In this document: positions 62,397 to 64,000 of the stretch, piece by piece
Position numbering within the stretch: position 1 is the stretch's first letter
Layout of the letters: each line of letters starts with the position of its first letter
Origin: Anaerosalibacter bizertensis
GTDB lineage: Bacteria > Bacillota > Clostridia > Tissierellales > Sporanaerobacteraceae
Assembly (NCBI RefSeq): GCF_009696605.1
Contig: NZ_VULR01000002.1
Location: 170,343 to 234,342 of the forward strand
Direction of reading: 5' to 3'
DNA length: 64,000 nucleotides
Notes under the pieces: model-generated
The model's input: only the letters and a program-made list of their open reading frames with translations
What the model was told of the DNA's origin: nothing
Databases searched by the model: none
Position numbers and translations under genes: made by a program

Positions 62397-63767
62397 TTAA
62401 ACCCTTTTAGTTTTCCAAGTGCCTTTTTTATAAGCTATATATACTATTATCATTTCAATAGCATCTGCTATAATAAAACTTCCCCAAACATACAAGACTG
62501 ATAGATTTAAAACTCTAGTAACAAGGAACAGTAGTGGTATCTGAACTCCCCATCTAGAAATTAAACTAGATAGAAGGAATGGAATATTGTGTCCAGAACC
62601 TGGGAAAACAGAGCCTAGTCCCATAGCTGCCCCACCAAGGGCCAAGGCTGGGATCATAATTTGAATCATAGATTTGCCAACTTCTATTACATTTGGATCA
62701 TCAATAAAGATTTTCATAACTTGTTGGGGGAACAATATGGCAACAATAGATATAATACTCATTATTATAAAATTAAGTAATGCAGCAAATCTTGCAGTAT
62801 CCCTTGCTCTTTCTATATTTTCAGCACCTAAACACTGACCAATTATAGCACTGCTACCCATGACTATTCCAAATATAGGCATAAAGGCAAAATTAAAAAG
62901 CCTTCCACCTATTCCCATAGCAGCAACGGCATTTGTCCCATACAATGAAACAAATTTTAAGGTAAATACACTTGCTAAATTTCTTGAAAGAACCTCTATA
63001 CCTGATGGAAGACCTATAGTTAAAAGTTTTTTGTCTATTTTCCAATCTAAAGTAAAAAGGCCTTTAAGGGTTATCTTCACCTTATCTGTTCCCCTAATCA
63101 ATATAATAAAACCAATTGAAAAAGCTATTGTAGTTGAAATAACTGTAGCTAGAGCCGCACCAAGAGCTCCTAAATTTAGACCAGGAATATTGGTTCCAGG
63201 AAAATAGCTAAACATGAATAATGGATCTAAAAATATATTAATAATTGCGGCTATTATCATTATGTACATTGGTCTTTTAGCATCGCCTAAACAGCGTAAG
63301 CAGGTATTGACTGAATAAGAAGAAAACATAATAGGTAGAAAAAATATTCTTATGTACCCATAGTCTAAGGCAGACTTTAATACTTCGGGTTCATTAGTAA
63401 AAAAGCCCAACAAAGGTTTTAATGTAAATATCATTATAATTGCGGCTATTATAGCAACTAAGGCTTTAAAAGTAAGGGTTTGTTCAACTACCTTTACAGT
63501 TCTTTCATTATCTCCACTACCATAACTTTGAGAAATCAGTGAAATGGAACTAGAACCTATTATTTCATTTAAAACTGATACTATCCAAAAGACAGTGGAA
63601 AAAATTGTAACACCAGCTACAGCTGAAGAAGATATACGTCCTATCCATATCATATCTACAATATCGTATACTGCTTGGAGCACAAATCCAAACATAGTAG
63701 GGACAGAGACTTTTAAAAGATTTTTCCGTAAATCACCTGTAAGTAATTCATCACTGGTTTGGGCCAT
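62397..63767 (-). CDS. MATE-family efflux transporter, copy 2
   Basis: The 456-residue, 12-helix protein begins LRKNLLKVSVPTMFGFVLQAVYDIVDMIWIGRIS, a NorM/DinF-type start, and the second repeat opens LLTIGLPSGIEVLSRNLASVF with SAIIGQCLGAENIERARD. Substrate unknown. It is distinct from the copy at 47178. It faces gldA copy 2 convergently. The plus-strand CTCACCACCT next to the start is the complement of its AGGTGGTGAG ribosome site. Confidence 0.92.
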   Translation of the reverse strand: MAQTSDELLTGDLRKNLLKVSVPTMFGFVLQAVYDIVDMIWIGRISSSAVAGVTIFSTVFWIVSVLNEIIGSSSISLISQSYGSGDNERTVKVVEQTLTFKALVAIIAAIIMIFTLKPLLGFFTNEPEVLKSALDYGYIRIFFLPIMFSSYSVNTCLRCLGDAKRPMYIMIIAAIINIFLDPLFMFSYFPGTNIPGLNLGALGAALATVISTTIAFSIGFIILIRGTDKVKITLKGLFTLDWKIDKKLLTIGLPSGIEVLSRNLASVFTLKFVSLYGTNAVAAMGIGGRLFNFAFMPIFGIVMGSSAIIGQCLGAENIERARDTARFAALLNFIIMSIISIVAILFPQQVMKIFIDDPNVIEVGKSMIQIMIPALALGGAAMGLGSVFPGSGHNIPFLLSSLISRWGVQIPLLFLVTRVLNLSVLYVWGSFIIADAIEMIIVYIAYKKGTWKTKRV

Positions 63768-64000
63768 TTACTCACCACCTAAAATTATTTAGACACTCTA
63801 AGTATCCTATATAATATATAGTATATTTATTTTTAATTTATTGTCAATAATAGGTTTTTAAAAAAATATATACTGTCAAGCACTTTTAAAAATGTCCCAT
63901 AAATATTAAATTATTAGCACCAATTTTCGTAAGGATTGGTGCTATATTTTTCGATTTAACTTAGTCAATTAAAATCTTGATTGCAGGAACCCATATGTAC
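63768..64000. other. Right-edge intergenic region
   Basis: No frame here is credible. The region is AT-rich, with one clear hairpin at 63915-63951. The stretch ACTGTCAAGCACTTTTAAAA near 63867 looks unlike its neighbours and might be the end of an insertion sequence, which I cannot confirm. Confidence 0.4.
63915..63951 (+). terminator. Orphan terminator-like hairpin
   Basis: TAGCACCAAT (63915-63924) pairs perfectly with ATTGGTGCTA (63935-63944), then TATTTTT. No plus-strand gene ends just upstream. Confidence 0.6.

Overview
The window is low-GC, AT-rich DNA from a Gram-positive anaerobe of the class Clostridia. A Tissierellales-like lineage is my guess from gene content, not a proven placement. 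Supporting signs are strong AAGGAGG-type ribosome sites, many TTG and GTG starts, T-tract hairpin terminators, TPP and manganese riboswitches, a LytS/LytTR pair, ECF-type vitamin transporters (ThiW, CblT-like), a class D-like sortase, methylglyoxal synthase and glycerol dehydrogenases.

Layout. 1-0.9 kb: the tail of an IS110-type transposase and a non-coding flank. 0.9-5.8 kb: a lipoprotein metallopeptidase, a cell-wall amidase, a collapsed antimicrobial-peptide ABC/two-component locus (frameshifted ATPase, truncated permease, kinase stump) and cardiolipin synthase. 5.9-11.9 kb: an MFS pump behind a six-codon leader and terminator, an XRE regulator, mnmA, pepA and a J-domain membrane protein. 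12-16.8 kb: an FAD/[Fe-S] dehydrogenase, an HD protein, a CcdA-thioredoxin fusion, an HxlR regulator and an OsmC protein. 16.9-19.8 kb: TPP riboswitch-thiM-thiE-HAD and a PgpA/YutG protein. 19.9-25.1 kb: sortase, proA-proB, a Mn2+ riboswitch with a CaCA exchanger, tRNA-Val and ddh. 25.3-32.3 kb: a DUF445 protein, lytS-lytR, a CstA carrier and an alanine/glycine symporter. 32.5-40.8 kb: alpha-ribazole salvage (cblT-cblS), gldA, a TetR regulator, an amidase, mgsA, cvfB, an S4 paralogue behind a Fur-like operator, and small membrane proteins. 40.9-43.4 kb: a second TPP riboswitch with thiD2-thiC-thiW. 43.5-55.9 kb: recQ, add, MATE, an alcohol dehydrogenase, prolyl isomerases, thioredoxin, an exported amidohydrolase and a DUF4153 protein. 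56-59.4 kb: a DUF5320-Fur-DUF134 metal-related cluster, a radical SAM protein and a pyridoxal kinase. 59.4-61.1 kb: an apparently intact IS3-family element. 61.2-64 kb: a second gldA and a second MATE pump.

How the genes work together. The two TPP-riboswitch operons together give a thiamine route that imports thiazole (ThiW) and phosphorylates it (ThiM), makes HMP-P de novo (ThiC), phosphorylates that with a free-standing ThiD2, and joins the halves with ThiE. No thiazole-synthesis genes lie in the window. LytS/LytR beside a CstA carrier, with a 10-bp direct repeat upstream of the carrier, looks like a pyruvate- or peptide-responsive uptake switch. The alpha-ribazole pair is a cobalamin salvage module.

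The most notable regulatory observations are: the MAASKH leader peptide with nested hairpins before the MFS pump; the Fur-type operator over the -35 of a stand-alone ribosomal protein S4 gene; the manganese riboswitch on a CaCA-family exchanger; and a free-standing zinc ribbon like the C-terminus of B12-dependent ribonucleotide reductase. I found no CRISPR array, rRNA, prophage or recognisable large novel defence system.
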